Origin: Papio anubis
Lineage: Eukaryota; Chordata; Mammalia; Primates; Cercopithecidae
NCBI RefSeq assembly: GCF_008728515.1
Contig: NC_044995.1
Location: forward strand, 15,712,127-15,776,126
Reading direction: 5' to 3'
DNA: 64,000 nucleotides
In this document: positions 22,641 through 33,487 of the stretch, in pieces
How the letters are laid out: each line of letters opens with the position of its first letter
How positions within the stretch are numbered: the first letter of the stretch is position 1
Translations under genes and position numbers: made by a program
Notes under the pieces: generated by a model
Told to the model about the DNA's origin: nothing
The model's input: the letters and a program-made list of their open reading frames with translations, nothing else
Database searches by the model: none

Positions 22641-23053
22641 CAAGTCGCAGTGAGTGGGGTTTCGGGCTCCCTCCCCCAGCTTTCACTCCACTGCGGAGCA
22701 GGTGGCCGTTGTGGTTTTAGCACTGATGGCCCCAATGGTTCTGGATCTTCTCCTCTCAATTTTAATGTTTCAGGATATTACCTCCTGTAATTGATTGTAG
22801 TCAACATTTTGAGTTGACCCAGCCTTTACAGACTCTGCTACATATTTACAATGTGAACTTTCCAGGATTTTGTCCCTGCCTCTTCTTCAGAATCTATTAT
22901 ACAGCTTTCAGGGGCATCAGAAATTGAAATGCTATCTTCTCTTCTTTGAAATAGCGTAATTAGATTTTCTGTAGAAGCTCTAATTCCCCCTCTTCTTAAA
23001 AGAATTTTAATAAAGCTGAGATAAGAGGCATATTTACTTTCAGTTTGTCCCAT
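22640..23053 (-). pseudogene. gag: HML-2 gag remnant
   Basis: The gag start codon is at 23053-23051, followed by the matrix N-terminus (MGQTESKYASYLSFIKILL). An in-frame stop ends the first piece near 22838, and matrix-like sequence continues in another frame to about 22700, where it runs into pol. Capsid, nucleocapsid and protease are deleted. The N-terminal glycine needed for myristoylation is still encoded. Confidence 0.82.
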
Positions 23054-23174
23054 TGTTACCCTGGGTTCCTCCAAGCGCACAAGCTTACTGCAAGGCTGAC
23101 CACGGACATACTCGGGAATCTCTCATCCACTTGTCCTTGATGTTCATGTTCTTAGCGTACCCTCGCCTTAGAGA

Positions 23175-23198
23175 AAGGCACCCATGTTGGACGTCAGA
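23175..23198 (-). other. Retroviral primer-binding site, degraded
   Basis: Next to the 5' LTR, the minus strand reads TGACGTCCAACATGGGTGCC, a mutated version of the lysine-tRNA primer site. Confidence 0.75.
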
Positions 23199-24494
23199 TG
23201 AAGGGGGCCAGCCCCTCCACACCTGTGGGTATTTTTTGTCAGGCGGGATGAGAGACGGAGAAAAGAAATAAGGCACAGGCCGGGCGCGGTGGCTCAAGCC
23301 TGTAATCCCAGCACTTTGGGAGGCCGAGATGGGCGGATCACGAGGTCAGGAGATCGAGACCATCCTGGCTAACACGGTGAAACCCTGTCTCTACTAAGAA
23401 ATACAAAAAATAGCCGGGCGAGGTGGCAGCGCCTGTAGTCCCAGCTACTCGGGAGGCTGAGGCCAGAGAATGGCGTGAACCTGGGAGGCGGAGCTTGCAG
23501 TGAGCTGAGATCCGGCCACTGCACTCCAGCCTGGGTGACAGCGCGAGACTCCATCTCAAAAAAAAAAAAGAAATAAGGCACAGAGACAAAGTATAGAGAA
23601 AGAACAGTGGGGTCCAAGGGACCGGTGCCATACAGAGGACCCGCACTGGCCCCAGTCTCTGAGTTCCCTCAGTATTTATTGATTAGTAATTTCACTATCT
23701 CGGCTAAGGGAATGCGGCAGGAGAGCAGGGTCATAGAGGGGAGAAGGTCAGCAGGAAAACATGTGAGCAAAGGAATCTGGGTTACAAATAAATTCAAGGT
23801 AAGGTACTGTGCCCGGATGTGTGCCTAAGCCAGATTTATGCTTCTCTCCGCCCAAACGTCTCAGTGTAGCAAACAGTAACAGAGCAGCATTGCCGCCAGC
23901 ATATCGCCTCCAGCCACAGGGCAGTTTTCTCCTATCTTGGAATAGAATGAATGTAGGATTGGGTTTTACTGAGACATTCTGTTCCCAGAGACATGCAGGA
24001 GTCAGAGGCCTTCCTCTTATCTCAACCACAAGAAGCCTCCCTCTTTTACTAATCCTCCTCAGCACAGACTCGTTACCGGTGTCGGACTGGGGGACAGTCA
24101 GGTCTTTCCCTTTCCACGAGGCCATATTTCAGGCTGTCTCAATGAGGGGAAACCTTGGACAATACCCAGGCTTTCTTGGGCAGAGGTCCCTGGGGCTTTC
24201 CACCATTCATTGTGGCCCTGGTTAATCGAAAATGGAGAATGGCGATGACTTTTACCAAGCATACTGCCTGCAAACATATTGTTAACAAGGCACATCCTGC
24301 ACAGTCCTAGATCCCTTAAACCTTGATTCCATACAGCACATGTTTCTGTGAGCACAGGGTTGGGGCTAAAGTCACAGGTTAACAGCATCCCAAGGCAAAA
24401 CAATTTTCTTAGTACAGATCAAAATGGAACTTCTTATGTCTTCCGTTTCTACATAGACACAGTAACATTCTGATCTCTCTTTCTTTTCCCTACA
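23199..24494 (-). repeat. 5' LTR of the HML-2 provirus, split by an AluY
   Basis: Begins TGAAGGGGGCCAGCC and ends CTTTTCCCTACA on the plus strand. Without the Alu it is about 990 bases. It differs from the 3' LTR by scattered substitutions; I would guess 6-8% over the first 400 bases by hand. Confidence 0.92.
23279..23567 (+). mobile_element. AluY (sense), Old World monkey type, in the 5' LTR
   Basis: Carries GGCTCAAGCCTG and GATCCGGCCACTGC. Target duplication AAATAAGGCACAG on both sides. Confidence 0.94.
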
Positions 24495-25844
24495 GTCTCA
24501 AACTCCTGGGCTCAAGGGATCCGTCCGCCTGGGCCTCCCAAATTCTGGGATTACAGGCATGAGCCACCCAGCGGACCAGCTCTAGCTAATTCTCACGTGA
24601 GCCCCAAGTGGCGCCCCGCGCTTGGAGGCTTTGACTAGACCCCTCCCCACACAAGCACACACCTCTTCCCAGCCTGGTTGCCCTGTCGCGCCTCTGATAT
24701 CCTTGACCCCTCCTCCCCCACCCCTTCCAGCCCGCGTGCAGGAGGAGATCGACCTCGCAGTGGGACGCGCGCGACTGCCAGCGGCGCTGGAGGACCGCAG
24801 TACCATGCCTTACACAGACCCGGTGATCCACCAGGTGCAGCGCTTTGCAGACATCATCCCCATGAACTTGCCGCACCGCGTCACCCGGGACACAGCCTTT
24901 CGCGGCTTCCTGATACCCAAGGTGCGCTAGGCCTGGCAAACCTAAGAGGAAGCATCGCAGGCTCTTGCAACTCGCAAGGAGTATCCCAGGCACTAGCAAT
25001 CAACACCCCAGGCCTTAGCAACTGGCATCCCAAGCCCTAGCTACAGACATCTCAGACCCTCAAATCCAGAAGCTGGGGCCTTTCCCAGGACCCCATCTCA
25101 TGTCATAGTGGACTAGACCCATGACAAATCCCCTTCCTAGAAACCCTCCCTGGAAGCCCTGGGGTCTGGAACTTCATCTTGAGGATCCCCTGTGCCTAAA
25201 CGCTATTCTCAGGGCCCCCTCATTTTTCCCAGAAACCCCATATCTGCTCCCACAAAGGATGGGGGTTTCCCACATCCCTGCCAAAGTCCCCAATAACACA
25301 GCATATAGCACCCATCACTTGGAATCCTAGATACCCACACTTCTCTGGCCCCTGATTGAGTCCTATACCCCACCTACCCACCCCTTATCAAGTCCCCAGG
25401 ACACCCAGCCCAATAAAATGGAAACTAGTATGGGAGCCTCCCAGCACTCCTACACTGCTAACTCCACCTCCTCACCCACACAGGGCACCGATATCATCAC
25501 CCTCCTTAACACCGTCCACTACGACCCCAGCCAGTTCCTGACGCCCCAGGAGTTCAACCACGAGCATTTTTGGATGCCAATCAGTCCTTCAAGAAGAGCC
25601 CAGCCTTCACGCCCTTCTCAGCTGGTGAGGGCAGGAATCAGTCTTTCTGGCCCAATTTCTGCCTACATTCCTTATCCTAATTCCACCTGCCAAATCCTCT
25701 CACTCCTTCCTTCCACCCATTCTCAGCTTTGGATGTACAGAGACATTCATTCCTCCTCTCAACTCTGCGCCTATAAGCAAGTAGTGACTAAAATCCTCGT
25801 GAAGCGAGGTGGGGAAGTTGATTAATAATTTAACTTGGGGCTGG

Positions 25845-26130
25845 GCATGGTGGCTTACACCTGTAACCCCAGCACTTTGGGAGGCTGAGGTGGGCGGATC
25901 ACCTGAGGTCAGGAGTTCGAGACCAGCCTGACCAATATGGTGAAACCCCGTCTCTACTTAAAATACAAAAATTAGCTGGGTGTGGTGGCAGGCACCTGCA
26001 GTCCCAGCTACTCTGGAGGCTGAGACAGGAAAATCGCTTGAACCCGGGAGGCGGAGGTTGCAGTGAGCCGAGATTGCACTATTGTACTCCAGCCTGGGTG
26101 ACAGAGCGAGACTCTGTCTCAAAAAAAAAT
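25845..26130 (+). mobile_element. Alu (sense) in CYP2F intron 8
   Basis: Full-length Alu with an A tail followed by AATGATAATAAT. Confidence 0.92.
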
Positions 26131-26147
26131 AATGATAATAATTTAAC

Positions 26148-26745
26148 AGCCAGGAGCGGTTGCTCACGCCTATAATCCCAGTCCTTTGGGAGATCTAGAC
26201 GGGCAGGTCACCTGAGGTCAGGAGTTCAAGATTAGCCTGACCAACATGGTGAAACCCTGTCTCTACTAAAAATACAAAATTCACCAGGAAGGCACACCTG
26301 TAATCCCAGCATTTTGGGAGGCCAAGGCAGGCAGATCATGAGGTCAGAAGATCGAGACCATCCTGCTTAACACGGTGAAACACCGTCTCTACTAAAAATA
26401 CAAAAAACATTAGCCAGGTGTGGTGGCAGGCGCCTGTAGTCCCAGCTACTCGGGAGGGTGAGGCAGAAGAATGGCGTGAACTCAGGAGGCGGAGCTTGTA
26501 GTGAGGGGAGATAGTGCCACTGCACTCCAGCCTGGGCGACAGAGTGAGACTCCATCTCAAAACAAAAACAAAAACAAAAATTAGCCAGGAAATGGTGGCA
26601 CATGCCTGTAATCCCAGATATTCTGGAGGCTGAGACAGGAGAATCACTTCAACCCAGGAGGCAGAGGTTGCTGTGGGCCAAGATTGCACCATTGCACTCC
26701 AGCCTGGGCAACAAGAGCAAAACTCCATCTCAAAAAAATAAATTA
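26148..26745 (+). mobile_element. Outer Alu (sense) split by another Alu
   Basis: First arm 26148-26290, second arm resumes at about 26582 (AGCCAGGAAATGGTGG). The inner Alu lies between, with the repeat AAAATT(C/A)(A/G)CCAGGA at both edges. Confidence 0.88.
26291..26581 (+). mobile_element. Inner Alu (sense), 5'-truncated
   Basis: Starts at GGCACACCTGTAATCCC without the first about 15 head bases. Tail of CAAAAACAAAAA. Confidence 0.9.
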
Positions 26746-26769
26746 TTATTATAAGAATTATTTAACTTG

Positions 26770-27060
26770 GGCCAGGCACATCAGCTCACACCTGTAATCC
26801 CAGTACTTTGGGAGGCTGAGGCGGGAGGATCACTTGAGGCCAGGAGTTCAAGACCAGCCTGGACAACATAGCAAGATCCTTTGTCTACTGAAAATGTTAA
26901 AATTACCTGGGTGTGGTGGCAGGCATCTGCAGTCCCAGCTACTTGGGAGGCTGAGGTGGGATTATCGCTTGAGCTCAGGAGGTTGAGGTTACACTGAGTA
27001 TGATCACGCCACTGCACTCCAGTCTGGGTAACAGAGCGAGATCCTTTCTCTACAATAAAA
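26770..27060 (+). mobile_element. Alu (sense)
   Basis: Old full-length Alu, head GGCCAGGCACATCAGCTCA. Confidence 0.9.
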
Positions 27061-27344
27061 AATACTGACTAGCCAAAACTAAAAAATATATAAAATGTTT
27101 AAAAATAATAATAATAATAATTGAACTTGGGAGTGGTCATTTTCTACCTCTCCACTGGGTGGCGCAATTGAGGTGGTTCTAGGGGGGTTTTTTGTTTTTT
27201 GTTTTTTGGGTTTTTTCTGGCTTTCCTCTTTACCCTGCTGAAAAATACTTCCCTCTTTACTCAGTGGCAGGAAAAGAAAAAACAAAAAACTGGCATAATA
27301 ATAGATAACTTACCATGTTGCCTACTGTGCATCAAGTGCTGGCT

Positions 27345-27585
27345 GTACAAGAGCCCAGCTAAGAGCTTGTGTTTTCCTCTGGAAATGTGCAGCCCAGATT
27401 CCAGCAGGGTTTGCATCCCGTCTGTCACCCCCTAGCTGTGTTGCCTTGCGTATGTTACTTCACTTCTCTGTGCCTCAATGTCCACATCTATAAAATGGAG
27501 ATATATTAAGGCCTGCCTCTTGGAGTTGTTAGAATGGTGATCTAACGCTTAGAGTAGTGCATGGTAAGCTACTTATAACCTCACT
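27345..27585 (-). mobile_element. MIR (antisense)
   Basis: CACTTCTCTGTGCCTCAATG, CATCTATAAAATGGAGATA and AGAGTAGTGCATGGTAAGC are antisense MIR phrases. Confidence 0.8.
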
Positions 27586-27589
27586 GCTT

Positions 27590-28055
27590 TCCCTGTGTTT
27601 ACCATTCACAGCAGCCTCATGAGGCACTATTACTATCCCTCCTTTTATTTTCATTTCTGAGACAGGGTCTTGCTGTCATCCAGGCTGGAGGGCAGTGGTG
27701 CAGTCATGGCTCACTGCAGCCTTGATCTCCTGGGCCCAGGTGATCCTCTCGCCTCAGCCTCCCAAGCAGCTGGGACTGCACGCATGTGCCACCTTGCACA
27801 TTTAAAATATATATTTATATATATATAGACGGGATCTTGCTGTGTTGCCCAGGCTGCTCTCAAACTCCTGGGCTCAAGAGATCCTCTTCCCTCGACCTCC
27901 GAAAGTGCTGGGATTACAGGCCTAAGCCAGCACGCCCAGCCTTCATAGCCCCATTTTAAATACCCAGAAAGTGTGGTTTGTCCAGGATCACAAAACTAGT
28001 AGTGACAGGGCCGGGATTCAAACCCAAGCAGCCTGGGTCATTCCACTCCACAGTT
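27590..28055 (+). mobile_element. MIR (sense) split by an Alu
   Basis: ATGAGGCACTATTACTATCC before, and CCCCATTTTAAATACCCAG to GATTCAAACCCAAGCAG after, an antisense Alu at 27648-27945. Confidence 0.8.
27648..27945 (-). mobile_element. Old Alu (antisense) within a MIR
   Basis: AluJ-like, with an AT-rich middle (ATATATATTTATATATAT). Confidence 0.88.
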
Positions 28056-28764
28056 TAAAGCATCTTTCCCAGATCTTCAGATGGGTGAATCTGTGACGTC
28101 CCCAGCTGTTGTCTTCCTTTCCTCTTATGTTTTCCTCTGGGAATGTGGGGTTGCAGCCTTTAACTTCATCTTATCTCACCGCCCCTCCCCACCCTGCCAC
28201 CCCCGCAGGGCGCCGTCTGTGCCTGGGCGAGTCGCTGGCACGCATGGAGCTCTTTCTGTACCTCACCGCCATCCTGCAGAGCTTCTCGTTGCAGCCGCTG
28301 GGTGCGCCCGAGGACATCGACCTGACCCGGCTCAGCTCAGGTCCTGGCAATTTGCCGCGGCCTTTCCAGCTGTGCCTGCTCCTGTGCTAATGCCCCGGCC
28401 TTTCCAGATTAGCCTGTGGGTGATGAGACCCATCCATGTGGGTTGCTCCATCTCCTTCTTGGTCCACAGTCTGCCTTCGTCCCTCTGGCAGTCACGCTGT
28501 CTTCCCTGCACACTGTGCCTGCCACGTGCCCATCCCCCATCCCTCCAATCTGTACCCAGTCTGCAGGGCAGAGGCAGATGTGTGGAAGATGTGTACCCAC
28601 AGAGCTTGTTCTATGGCACGCCCTTTTCTAGGCTTTTTGTATCATTTCTTAGTACATTTGTAATAGATTCAAACCAGTCTTGGCTGAATTAAAGGGAGGA
28701 TGACAGTCATTTAGGATGGGGAGAAGGGAGCTGGCTGCAGAGAGGGAGACACTGGCTAGTTCTG

Positions 28765-29733
28765 TGAAGGGGTGGCCTGCCCCTCCACACCCGTGGGCGT
28801 TTCTCGTTAGGTGAACGAAAGACTTGAGAAAAGAAATGAGACACGGAGACAAAGTATAGAGAAAGAAAAAGTGGGCCCAGGGGACCGGCGCTCAGCATAC
28901 AGAGGACCCACGCCGGCACCAGTCTCTGAGTTCCCTCAGTATTTATTGATCATTATCTTTACCATCTTAGGAAAAGGGAAGTGGCAGGATAATAGGATCA
29001 TCATAGGGAGAAGGTCAGCAGTAAGACATATGAATAAAGATCTCTGTGACATGAATAAGTTTAAGGAAAATTGCTGTGCCTTGATATGCATATGCAAACA
29101 TCTCCATAAACCTTTTTAGTGCATAAAGAACAGCATTGCTGCTAGTACGTCCCACCTCCAGCCCTAAGGCGGTTTTCTCCTTTCTCAGTAAACAGAACAT
29201 ACAATCGAGTTTTACAGTTTTACACCGAGATGTTCCATTGCCCAGGGACAGGCAGGAGACAGATGCTTTTCTGTATCTCAACTACCAAGAGACCTTCTTT
29301 CCTCTTATACTAGTCCTCCTCAGCACAGACCCTTCACGGGTGTCAGGCTGGGGGACAATCAGATCTTTCCCTTCCCACAAGGCCATATTTCAGACTATCA
29401 CATGAGGAGAAACCTTGGACAATACCTAGCTTTCCTAGGCAGAGGTCCCTGTGACCTTCTGCAGTGTATGTGTCCCTGGGTACTTGAGATTAAGAGAATG
29501 GTGATGACTTTTAACCAGCAAGCTGCCTTCAGTCACTTTTTTAACAAAGCACAACCTGCACAGCCCCAAATCCATTAAACCTTGAGTCACCACAGCACAT
29601 GTCTCTTGCAAGGACAAGGTTGGGGATAGGGTCACAGATTAACAGCATCTCAAATACAGAACAAAATGGAGTCTCTTATGTCTACTTCTTTCTAGATAGA
29701 CACAGTAACAGTCTGATCTTTCTTTTCCCCACA
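28765..29733 (-). mobile_element. Solo LTR of the HML-2 family
   Basis: 969 bases, TGAAGGGGTGG to CTTTTCCCCACA, flanked by the perfect 6-base duplication GTTCTG (28759-28764; 29734-29739). More diverged than the two proviral LTRs. It lies 375 bases after the CYP2F stop codon, in the same orientation as the provirus. Confidence 0.93.
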
Positions 29734-29861
29734 GTTCTGGCCTCACCTTTAGGGTGGCTAGGGTGGGAGAAATTGTATCCTGGTGACAGACTTGAAGGTA
29801 AAGGCTGTGAGGACCTGAAACCAGAGAGGCAGAGAGACCAAGACAGAGAAAAAGACAGCAG

Positions 29862-30098
29862 GACCGGGTGAGGTGGCTCACACCTGTAATCCCAGCCCTT
29901 TGGGAGGCTGAGGCAGGAGGATCACTTGAACCCAGGAGTTTGAAACCAGCCTGGGCAACAGAGTGAGACATGATTCTACAAAAAGTGGGGCAGGAGGATT
30001 GCTTGAGCCTGGGAGGTCGAGGCTGCAATGGGCTATCATTGCACCATTGCATTCCCGCCTGGGAGACCGGAGTGAGACCCTGTCTCAAAAAAAAAAAA
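29862..30098 (+). mobile_element. Alu (sense), shortened
   Basis: Head GGACCGGGTGAGGTGG. About 50 bases are missing between the arms. A tail. Confidence 0.88.
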
Positions 30099-30245
30099 AA
30101 AAGAAGAAGAAGAAAAAGATAGCAGAGATAAGAAGAAGGAAGAAGGAAGAAGAAGAAAAGAAAAGAAGAAGAAGAAGAAGGAGGAGGAGGAGGAGGAGGA
30201 GGGAGGGGAGGAGGAGGAGGAAGAGGAGGAGGAGGAGGAGACAGC
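30099..30245 (+). repeat. (GAA)n/(GAG)n purine microsatellite
   Basis: AAGAAG then GGAGGAGGA runs of nearly pure purine, grown from an Alu tail. Confidence 0.93.
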
Positions 30246-30433
30246 AGAGATATCAGATAGAATATGCAAGAGATGCAGGGCACTGTAGAGAGATGGAAGC
30301 AGGGGAAAGTGAGGCTAAGAAGGAACAAATACTGACACTAAATGACACTCCCTATTTGCACACTGTCTGAATGCCTCATTTAGGTCTCCCTATGAGGCAA
30401 AGCCGTATTTTTTGCTTTGGTTTGATTTGGGGG

Positions 30434-30730
30434 CTTTTTTTTTTTTTTAAGACAGAGTCTTGCTCTGTCACCCAGGCTGGAGTGCAGTGGCGTGATCTTG
30501 GCTCACTGCAACCTCTGCCTCCCTTGTTCAATTGATTCTCCTGCCTCAGCCTCCCAAGTAGCTGGCACTACAGGCGCCCGCCATCACACCCGGCTAATTT
30601 TTTGTATTTTTAGTAGAGACAGGATTTCACCGTGTTAGCCATGATGGTCTCGATCTCCTAACTTCATGATCTGCCCACCTCGGTATCCCAAAGTGCTAGG
30701 ATTACAGGTGTGAACCACTGCGCCTGGCCT
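30434..30730 (-). mobile_element. Alu (antisense)
   Basis: T tail, full antisense Alu, head GCGCCTGGCC. Confidence 0.93.
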
Positions 30731-30737
30731 GCTTGTT

Positions 30738-31041
30738 TCTTTTTTTTTTTTTTTTTTGAGACGGAGTCTCGCTCTGCCGCCCAGGCTGGAGTGCAGTGGC
30801 CGGATCTCAGCTCACTGCAAGCTCCGCCTCCCGGGTTCACGCCATTCTCCTGCCTCAGCCTCCCGAGTAGTTAGGACTACAGGCGCCCGCCACCGCACCC
30901 GGCTAGTTTTTTTGTATTTTTTTAGTAGAGACGGGGTTTCACTGTGTTAGCCAGGATGGTCTCGATCTCCTGACCTCGTGATCCGCCCGTCTCGGCCTCC
31001 CAAAGTGCTGGGATTACAGGCTTGAGCCACCGCGCCCGGCC
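30738..31041 (-). mobile_element. AluY (antisense), Old World monkey type
   Basis: Monkey-type variants read in reverse (GGCTTGAGCCACC; GCAGTGGCCGGATCTC). Target duplication CTGCTTGTTTCTTTT on both sides. Confidence 0.94.
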
Positions 31042-31056
31042 TGCTTGTTTCTTTTA

Positions 31057-31351
31057 TAGGCAGGGTCTCCCTCTGGTGCCCAGGCTGGAGTGCAATGGCA
31101 CAATTCAAGGCTCACTGCAACCTTGAACTTCTGGGTTCAACTGATCCTCCTGCTTCTGCTTCAGCCCACCAAGTAGCTGGAACTACAGTCACTGTGCCTG
31201 GCTAATTTTTTTTTTTTTTTTTTAATCTTTAGTAGAGACAGAGTCTTGCAGTGTTGCCTAGGCTGGTCTTGAACTCCTGGTCTAAAGCGATCCTCCCACC
31301 TCATCCTCCCAATGCACTGGGATTTACAGGCATGAGCCACCACACCTGGCC
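31057..31351 (-). mobile_element. Alu (antisense)
   Basis: Old antisense Alu, tail mutated to TATAGGCAGGGTC. Confidence 0.9.
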
Positions 31352-31485
31352 ACAAAGCAGTATTATTATCACGTTTTTACAGATGAGCAAACGGAGGCTC
31401 AGAGAGGTGAAGTGAGTTGCCCAAGATCATACAGAAACAGGCAGAGCTGGGATCTAAATTCAGACTCCGAGGTTACAAACACTGC

Positions 31486-31535
31486 TCTTCTTCTTCTTCT
31501 TCTTTCTTCCTCTTCCTCTTCTTCTTCTTCCTTCT

Positions 31536-31575
<40 letters not shown>
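31486..31575 (+). repeat. (TTC)n/(CT)n pyrimidine microsatellite
   Basis: CTTCTTCTTC followed by a long CTCTCT run; the reverse type to the purine repeat at 30099-30245. Confidence 0.93.
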
Positions 31576-31735
31576 ACAAGCTCTCACTCTGTCTCTCAGG
31601 CTGGGATGCAATGGCTTAATCACAGCTTACTGAAATTTCAACCTCCTAGGCTCAAGCAATCCTCCCACCTTGGACTCCTGAGTAGCTGGGACTACAGGCT
31701 GCACCACAACCACACCTGGCTAAATTACTTTTATG
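31576..31735 (-). mobile_element. Alu arm (antisense)
   Basis: GACAAGCTCTCACTCTGTC onward, one arm only. Confidence 0.82.
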
Positions 31736-31739
31736 TTTA

Positions 31740-31906
31740 TTTTTTGAGTTATTTTTTGAGACAGGGAGGGTCTTGCTCTGTCACCCAGGCCTGAGTGCAG
31801 TGGCTTGATCTCAGCTCACTGCAACCTCCACCTCCTGGGTTCAAGCAATTTTCGTGCCTCAGCCTCCCGAGTAGCTGGGATTACAGGTGCCCGCCACCAC
31901 ACCCAT

Positions 31907-31950
<44 letters not shown>

Positions 31951-32075
31951 TTTTAGTAGAGACAGGGTTTCACCATGTTGGCCAGGCTGGTCTCGAACTC
32001 TTGGCCTCAGGTGATCCACCCGCCTCAGCTTCCCAAAGTGCTGGGATTACAGGCGTAAGCCACTGCACCCAGCCG
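31740..32075 (-). mobile_element. Alu (antisense) with a (GT)n insertion
   Basis: Full Alu; a (GT)n run at 31910-31948 sits in its middle A-rich region. Confidence 0.92.
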
Positions 32076-32079
32076 ATAA

Positions 32080-32212
32080 TTTTTTTATTTTTGTTTTTTG
32101 TAGAGGAAGTCTCACTATGTTGACCAGGCTGGTCTCGAACTCCTGGCCTCAAGTGATCCTCCAGCCTCAGCCTCCCGAAGTTCTGGACAACCCGTGCACA
32201 CCACCATGCCCT
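32080..32212 (-). mobile_element. Alu arm (antisense)
   Basis: GTAGAGGAAGTCTCACTATG to CCACCATGCCC; single arm. Confidence 0.82.
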
Positions 32213-32239
32213 ACTCAGACACTGCACTTCTAATCGCTA

Positions 32240-32450
32240 CCTTTTAATTCACAAGTCAGAGACCCAGAAAGAAAGAGGAAGACACCATTAAATACAGAGA
32301 AAAGCAGAAAAACACAGACGCTAAGAAATAGGAGGCAGGGGGAATCGAGAGAGAGAGAATGGAAAGAAACAGAGAAATGACCAGAGAAAGACAGATGAGC
32401 AATGACAGTGGGAGTTCCGAGGACTGAGGCTCCTCTCCCTCAATCCCCAC
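32240..32450. repeat. Purine-rich low-complexity DNA
   Basis: GAGA, GAAAGA and CAGAGAA phrases; no gene. Confidence 0.6.
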
Positions 32451-32455
32451 CCCCT

Positions 32456-32745
32456 CTTTTTTTTTTGACAAGAGTCTTGCTCTGTTGCCCAGGCTGGAGT
32501 GCAGTGGCACGATCTTAGCTCACTGCAACCTCCACCTTCAGGGCTCAAGTGATTCTCGTGCCTCAGCCTCCCGAGTAGCTGGAATTACAGGCACGCACCA
32601 CTGTGCCTGGCTAATTTTTGTATTTTTAGTAGAGATGGGGTTTCACCATGTTGGCCAGGCTTGTCTTGAACTACTGGCCTCAAGTGATCTGCCCATCTCA
32701 GCCTCCCAAAGTGCTGGGATTACATGCGTGAACCACTGCACTCGG
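32456..32745 (-). mobile_element. Alu (antisense)
   Basis: Full antisense Alu, T tail at 32456. Confidence 0.92.
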
Positions 32746-33000
32746 CCCTCCCACCCTCTCACTGAAATTCTCCCCTTTGGGGTGGATAGCAACCTCAGGC
32801 ATGTACCCTCCCAACCTGGGACCCGACCTAATACCCTAACATCCTGCTGGCAGTGGCTGTTCTCGCTGGGCAGGCGTCCCAAAGCACATTGAGCCAGATT
32901 CAGGCAGAGTGGAACTGGCCCCTCAGCCATCAGTGGAGGTGGCCTGGGAGGCCCTACCCTGAACGGGGTCTCCCCAAGGCAATGCAGAAACTGGGACATG
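32746..33000. other. Unique intergenic DNA
   Basis: Nothing recognised. Confidence 0.4.
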
Positions 33001-33002
33001 CG

Positions 33003-33300
33003 GCCGGGCGCGGTGGCTCAAGCCTGTAATCCCAGCACTTTGGGAGGCTGAGACGGGCGGATCACAAGGTCAGGAGATCGAGACCATCCTGGCTAACACG
33101 GTGAAACCCCGTCTCTACTAAAAAATACAAAAAACTAGCCGGGCGAGGTGGCGGGCGCCTGTGGTCCCAGCTACTCCGGAGGCTGAGGCAGGAGAATGGC
33201 GTAAACCCGGGAGGCGGAGCTTGCAGTGAGCTGAGATCCGGCCACTGCACTCCAGCCTGGGCGACAGAGCCAGACTCAGTCTCAAAAAAAAAAAAAAAAA
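33003..33300 (+). mobile_element. AluY (sense), Old World monkey type
   Basis: GGCTCAAGCCTG and GATCCGGCCACTGC variants. Target duplication GAAACTGGGACATGC on both sides. Confidence 0.95.
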
Positions 33301-33487
33301 GAAACTGGGACATGCTCTGATGAGCATGGGGCTGGCTGGAGTGAGGCTTGTAGGTGGTCCCCATGTGGGGATTAAGATGTCAGCTCTTTAATCCCAATGC
33401 TGTTCCCATCACAGGCTGACCAGGGTCGGTCCCAGGGCCCAGCCAGGGACACAGAGGTGGGAGAAGAGAGGGAGAAATAGACTCAGA

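Larger units (their letters stand above)
18720..24494 (-). mobile_element. HML-2 (HERV-K type) provirus, internally deleted
   Basis: A betaretrovirus-like endogenous provirus on the minus strand, with two LTRs in the same orientation and a 5-base target duplication GTCTC (18715-18719; 24495-24499). Order on the minus strand: 5' LTR, Lys-type primer site, short gag remnant, pol reverse transcriptase to early RNase H, env, polypurine tract, 3' LTR. The internal part is far shorter than a complete HML-2 genome: most of gag, all of protease, and the rest of RNase H plus integrase and the start of env are gone. Two Alus (5' LTR and pol) were added later. It cannot make a virus. It lies antisense to the CYP2F relic, in intron 6. 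Confidence 0.93.
18193..24580 (-). mobile_element. Outer Alu (antisense) split by an AluY and a provirus
   Basis: One antisense Alu is in three pieces: T tail with AAGACGGAGTCTTG (18193-18217), 18516-18719, and 24495-24580. An AluY sits between the first two, with target duplication AAGACGGAGTCT. The HML-2 provirus sits between the last two, with target duplication GTCTC. The reading across the provirus is continuous Alu (GCTTGTCTC / GTCTCAAACTCCTGGGC). Confidence 0.92.
16008..28390 (+). pseudogene. CYP2F2P: CYP2F-family cytochrome P450 pseudogene, exons 5-9 only
   Basis: A relic of a CYP2F mono-oxygenase, a haem-thiolate enzyme of the endoplasmic reticulum. Exons found: 5 (about 16008-16179), 6 (16769-16911), 7 (24731-24921), 8 (25484-25624), 9 (28209-28390). 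Most introns still have GT..AG ends. Readable parts include LQRIFQNFKCLRDLIAHSVH (exon 5), DDPLSHFHMDTLLMTTHNLL (exon 6), FADIIPMNLPHRVTRD (exon 7), ITLLNTVHYDPSQFL (exon 8) and the haem loop GRRLCLGESLARMELF with stop at 28390 (exon 9). Damage: exons 1-4 not found; two frameshifts in exon 5; one in exon 6 after LLFGGT, destroying helix I; one-base loss in exon 8 near 25567; K-helix ExxR reads QVQR. Intron 6 is swollen by Alus and a provirus. The symbol is chosen from the expected place next to EGLN2; the numbering of CYP2F pseudogenes could differ. Confidence 0.9.
30355..31485 (+). mobile_element. MIR (sense) split by three Alus
   Basis: Pieces at 30355-30420 (CTCCCTATGAGGCAAAG) and 31352-31485 (TTTTTACAGATGAGCAAAC, AGGCTCAGAGAGGTGAAGT) are consecutive parts of one MIR. 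Confidence 0.72.

Noticed and set aside
18720..24494. Intact, mobile provirus
   Set aside because: Protease, integrase, most of gag and part of env are deleted, and Alus split pol and an LTR.
28081..28692. 203-codon frame over CYP2F exon 9
   Set aside because: It is the wrong frame; the P450 haem loop is read in another frame (to 28390).
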